17,457 nt of DNA, taken from NCBI GenBank assembly GCA_020860745.1, contig JAJBTR010000384.1, positions 1 through 17,457 on the forward strand, in the 5' to 3' direction. The stretch's first letter is position 1. The number at the start of each line of letters is the position of its first letter. The position numbers and the translations under genes were made by a program. Below are positions 15,283 to 17,457 of the stretch, piece by piece. The notes under the pieces were generated by a model. The model had not been told where the DNA came from, did not search any database, and was given only the letters and a program-made list of their open reading frames with translations. Source of the stretch: Lachnospiraceae bacterium (lineage in GTDB: Bacteria > Bacillota > Clostridia > Lachnospirales > Lachnospiraceae).

Positions 15283-17150
15283 ATTGCAGGCACCTCCCCG
15301 ACAGATTTCCCGGAAGTATTGTGAAACTGGGAGTCATAGATTTCCCGGTATACGCTGCAGGTATGCAGCAGTTCCTCGTGTGTTCCGATGCCAGCAACCT
15401 GCCCGTCATCCAGGACGATAATTTTATCCGCGTGCATAATGGATGAGGTTCTCTGGGAAGCCAGAAACAGCGTCGGCTTCGGCTGCATAGCCGCGATGGC
15501 TTTGCGAAGCGCCGCGTCCGTGGCATAATCGAGTGCCGAGGAACTGTCGTCTAAAATCAGTATCTCCGGGCGTCTCACCAACGCTCTCGCAATCGTGAGA
15601 CGCTGCCGCTGTCCGCCGGAAAAATTCCGGCCGCCCTGCTCTACCAGGCTGTCCAGGCCGTTCTCCTTTTTTTCTATAATCTCTGCAATCTGTGCCGTCT
15701 CCAGCGCGTCAACCATTTCCTCCGCCGTGGCATCCTTCTTGCCCCACTGTAAATTTTCCCGGATCGTACCTGCAAAAAGCACTGCTTTCTGGGGCACCAC
15801 GCCGATCCGTCCGCGCAGGTCGTCCAGGCCGTAATCTCTGACATCAACACCGTCCACCAGTACCTGACCCTTTTCGCAATCGTAAAACCGTGGAATCAGA
15901 TTTACCAGAGAAGATTTGCCGGAGCCCGTGCCGCCGATCACGCCCACCGTCTCCCCCGGCTTCACAACAAAATCAACATCCGTAAGGGATTCGTCCGCAG
16001 CGTTGGGATAACGAAGATGAGCATGACAAAATTCCACAGCATAAACCGCACCCGCGCCATCCGGCAGGTTGTTTTCATTCTTTCCCTTTTTCTCTTCACG
16101 GGTTTCCCCCGATACGGTCTCAAATCCCTCTTTCGTTTTACAGACCGGCTCATCGGACTCTTTCCGAGCCTCCCCCCGCAGATTACCGCACTCCCCGTCT
16201 TTCACCGTCGGCTCCACCTCCAGCACCGCCGCAATCCGGTTCCCGCAGGCAATGGAGCGCGGGAGATTGAGGAAAATATTGGAAAGTTTACACATGTCCG
16301 GCAGAAGAGGCGCCATATAGTTATACATAGAGGCGACCGCACCCTGGGGCAGCAGCCCCATATCCACCCGGATTGCCCCCACCCAGATCAGAGCGATAAT
16401 CGCCGCATTGACAATGATATACGTCAGCGGGTTCAGAAGAGCGGATATGCGTCCGACAAATTTCTGCATATCTGTCAGATCCTGATTTTTCTGCGAAAAT
16501 TCCCGCACCTGCTCCTCCTCCTTACAGAATGCCCGGAGCACACGGACGCCGGTGAGATTCTCCCTGGTCAGCAGCATCACGCCGTCCAAACGGCTCTGCA
16601 CCTTCCGAAACAGAGGAATACTGGCAAGCATAATACCAAACACAACCAGCGCCAGAGCCGGGATATCCACCGCAAAAACCAGCGCAGCTTTGGAATCCAC
16701 GGTAAACGCCATAATCATAGCACCGACGATCACAAAGGGAGACCGCAGCAGAAGCCGCAGTGTCAGATTCAGTCCCGACTGCACCTGGTTCATATCGCTG
16801 GTCATCCGCGTGATCAGCGTCGAGGTGCCCTGTGTATCCAAGCCCGCGTAGGAAAGCTTCTGGATATGTGAAAAAAGTACCTGCCGCAATTTTTTTACAA
16901 ACCCCACCGCAGCTTTCGCCGCAAAAAACTGTGCCGTGATGGAAAAAGCCAGGCCGACCGCGCCCAGCAAAACCAGGATTCCCACCATCCGCAAAATATA
17001 GCCCGTATCTCCTCCGGTGATTCCCACATCAATAATGGCGGCGACCACCAGCGGGACAAACAGCTCCAGCGTCGCCTCCAACAGCTTAAACAGAGGCGCC
17101 AGAATTGTCTCCTTTTTATATTCTTTCAGATAAACCAGCAACTTTTTCAT
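15279..17150 (-). CDS. ABC exporter half-transporter, degenerate-site partner
   Basis: A 623-residue half-transporter with six membrane helices (about 15-300) and a nucleotide-binding domain (about 368-610). Walker A GGTGSGKS (406-413) and signature FSGGQ (510-514) are intact. The catalytic glutamate after Walker B is Asp (D535 in LILDDSSSALD), and the switch histidine is Gln (Q566 in ASQR). This is the expected degenerate half of a heterodimeric exporter. A hydrophilic insertion of about 45-50 residues (319-367) lengthens the link between membrane and ATPase domains. I start at ATG 17150, with GGGAG 5 bases ahead; an in-frame ATG at 17210 lacks a ribosome binding site and crosses an inverted repeat. 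Confidence 0.93.
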   Translation of the reverse strand: MKKLLVYLKEYKKETILAPLFKLLEATLELFVPLVVAAIIDVGITGGDTGYILRMVGILVLLGAVGLAFSITAQFFAAKAAVGFVKKLRQVLFSHIQKLSYAGLDTQGTSTLITRMTSDMNQVQSGLNLTLRLLLRSPFVIVGAMIMAFTVDSKAALVFAVDIPALALVVFGIMLASIPLFRKVQSRLDGVMLLTRENLTGVRVLRAFCKEEEQVREFSQKNQDLTDMQKFVGRISALLNPLTYIIVNAAIIALIWVGAIRVDMGLLPQGAVASMYNYMAPLLPDMCKLSNIFLNLPRSIACGNRIAAVLEVEPTVKDGECGNLRGEARKESDEPVCKTKEGFETVSGETREEKKGKNENNLPDGAGAVYAVEFCHAHLRYPNAADESLTDVDFVVKPGETVGVIGGTGSGKSSLVNLIPRFYDCEKGQVLVDGVDVRDYGLDDLRGRIGVVPQKAVLFAGTIRENLQWGKKDATAEEMVDALETAQIAEIIEKKENGLDSLVEQGGRNFSGGQRQRLTIARALVRRPEILILDDSSSALDYATDAALRKAIAAMQPKPTLFLASQRTSSIMHADKIIVLDDGQVAGIGTHEELLHTCSVYREIYDSQFHNTSGKSVGEVPAI

Positions 17151-17163
17151 AGATACTCCCTGT

Positions 17164-17188
17164 AATCGAATGCAATGAAAATTCGATT
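17164..17188. promoter_or_regulatory. Inverted repeat upstream of the exporter genes, candidate operator
   Basis: AATCGAAT (17164-17171) and ATTCGATT (17181-17188) are perfect 8-base arms with a 9-base spacer, 13 bases before the exporter ATG. A third copy of the half-site core, ATTCGAAT, lies at 17250-17257. No good promoter was identified in 17151-17285. Position and symmetry suggest binding of a dimeric repressor, or an mRNA hairpin close to the ribosome binding site. Confidence 0.5.
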
Positions 17189-17285
17189 GTCCTGTGTTGA
17201 CACGCGACATTTACAGTAAAATTTAAATACGATTTTATGCGGCGCTCACATTCGAATGACATTTAGTATGCCCTCTGCCGCACAG

Positions 17286-17331
17286 AAAAAACCCTGCCGC
17301 ACTCATTCACCACAGAATTGATGCTACAGGG
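17286..17331 (-). terminator. Rho-independent terminator of mgsA
   Basis: On the minus strand, CCCTG and CAGGG close an interrupted stem (inner pairs GCAT/GTGC and ATTC/GAAT, loop TGTGGT), followed directly by TTTTTT. It begins 32 bases after the mgsA stop codon. Confidence 0.8.
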
Positions 17332-17363
17332 TCTTGCTCATTCATCCGCTCAATCCTCTCACT

Positions 17364-17457
17364 CTATTTATACATTTCACGCCAATCCAGATCGCCGCGA
17401 TCCAGAGCCAGCACCATAATCTCCGCTGTCGCCAGGTTCGTAGCCAGCGGTATATTG
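17364..17457 (-). CDS. mgsA: Methylglyoxal synthase, C-terminal fragment
   Basis: The last 30 complete codons of a minus-strand gene that continues beyond the window. The visible product contains IPLATNLATAEIMVLALDRG and then DLDWREMYK before TAG. The IPLATN-TAE pattern is the conserved C-terminal segment of methylglyoxal synthase, which converts dihydroxyacetone phosphate to methylglyoxal and phosphate. The active-site aspartates lie in the missing part, so activity cannot be judged. A terminator follows, separating it from the exporter genes. Confidence 0.82.
   Translation of the reverse strand, partial: NIPLATNLATAEIMVLALDRGDLDWREMYK

Noticed and set aside
13443..17180. A shared 12-mer AATGCAATGAAA at 13443-13454 and 17169-17180.
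   Set aside because: A 12-base match by chance is expected in a window of this size, and the flanks do not align.
17151..17210. The longer start (ATG 17210) of the larger ABC half-transporter.
   Set aside because: There is no ribosome binding site at 17210. The added 20 residues are not membrane-like and would be encoded across the inverted repeat, while ATG 17150 has GGGAG at good spacing.
17195..17226. TTGACA at 17197 on the plus strand as a promoter.
   Set aside because: The sequence 17 bases downstream (AATTTA) is a poor -10, and no plus-strand gene follows before the window ends.

Overview
The window looks like chromosomal DNA of a Gram-positive anaerobe of the Clostridia, most likely a gut Lachnospiraceae-type organism. 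That is an inference from strong GGAGG-type ribosome binding sites, TTGACA/TATAAT promoters, moderate GC content, a lipobox protein without outer-membrane features, and the mix of HflX, PHP, PfkB, V-type ATPase and heterodimeric ABC exporter genes. No phage, insertion sequence, CRISPR array or rRNA was recognised. Almost every gene lies on the minus strand; the only plus-strand gene is the PHP phosphoesterase at 4537-5610.

Layout. Positions 1-243: two tRNA-Leu genes on the minus strand (CAG anticodon, cut by the window edge, and AAG anticodon) behind a near-consensus promoter. Positions 347-2691: a TPR lipoprotein followed 5 bases later by the ribosome-associated GTPase HflX. Positions 2789-3134: an orphan hairpin terminator and a small two-helix membrane protein whose reading frame is broken at a run of nine A. 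Positions 3321-4295: a PfkB-family sugar kinase (fructokinase-like), divergent from the PHP gene at 4537-5610. The PHP gene's stop codon lies in a degenerate 20-base tandem repeat, and a GC-rich hairpin separates it from the convergent ATPase operon.

Positions 5867-13147: a complete seven-gene V-type ATPase operon, transcribed E, DUF2764, A, B, D, I, K. This is the compact layout known from Chlamydia, spirochaetes and Bacteroides. It has no recognisable C, F or G genes and no room for them between the genes. The membrane rotor protein K keeps the Thr-Gln/Gln/Glu pattern of sodium-binding V-type rings. The intergenic region upstream (13148-13533) holds a promoter and two nearly identical 20-base palindromic boxes, which are candidate operators.

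Positions 13534-17150: two overlapping ABC half-transporters that together look like an asymmetric heterodimeric multidrug-type exporter, with one consensus and one degenerate ATP site. A perfect inverted repeat sits just upstream of their ribosome binding site. Positions 17286-17457: the C-terminal end of methylglyoxal synthase (mgsA), running off the window, with a clear terminator behind it.

The points most worth a second look are the split small membrane gene at the A9 tract, the compact ATPase with DUF2764 in the position where subunit C is expected, the twin 20-base boxes upstream of it, and the inverted repeat before the exporter genes.
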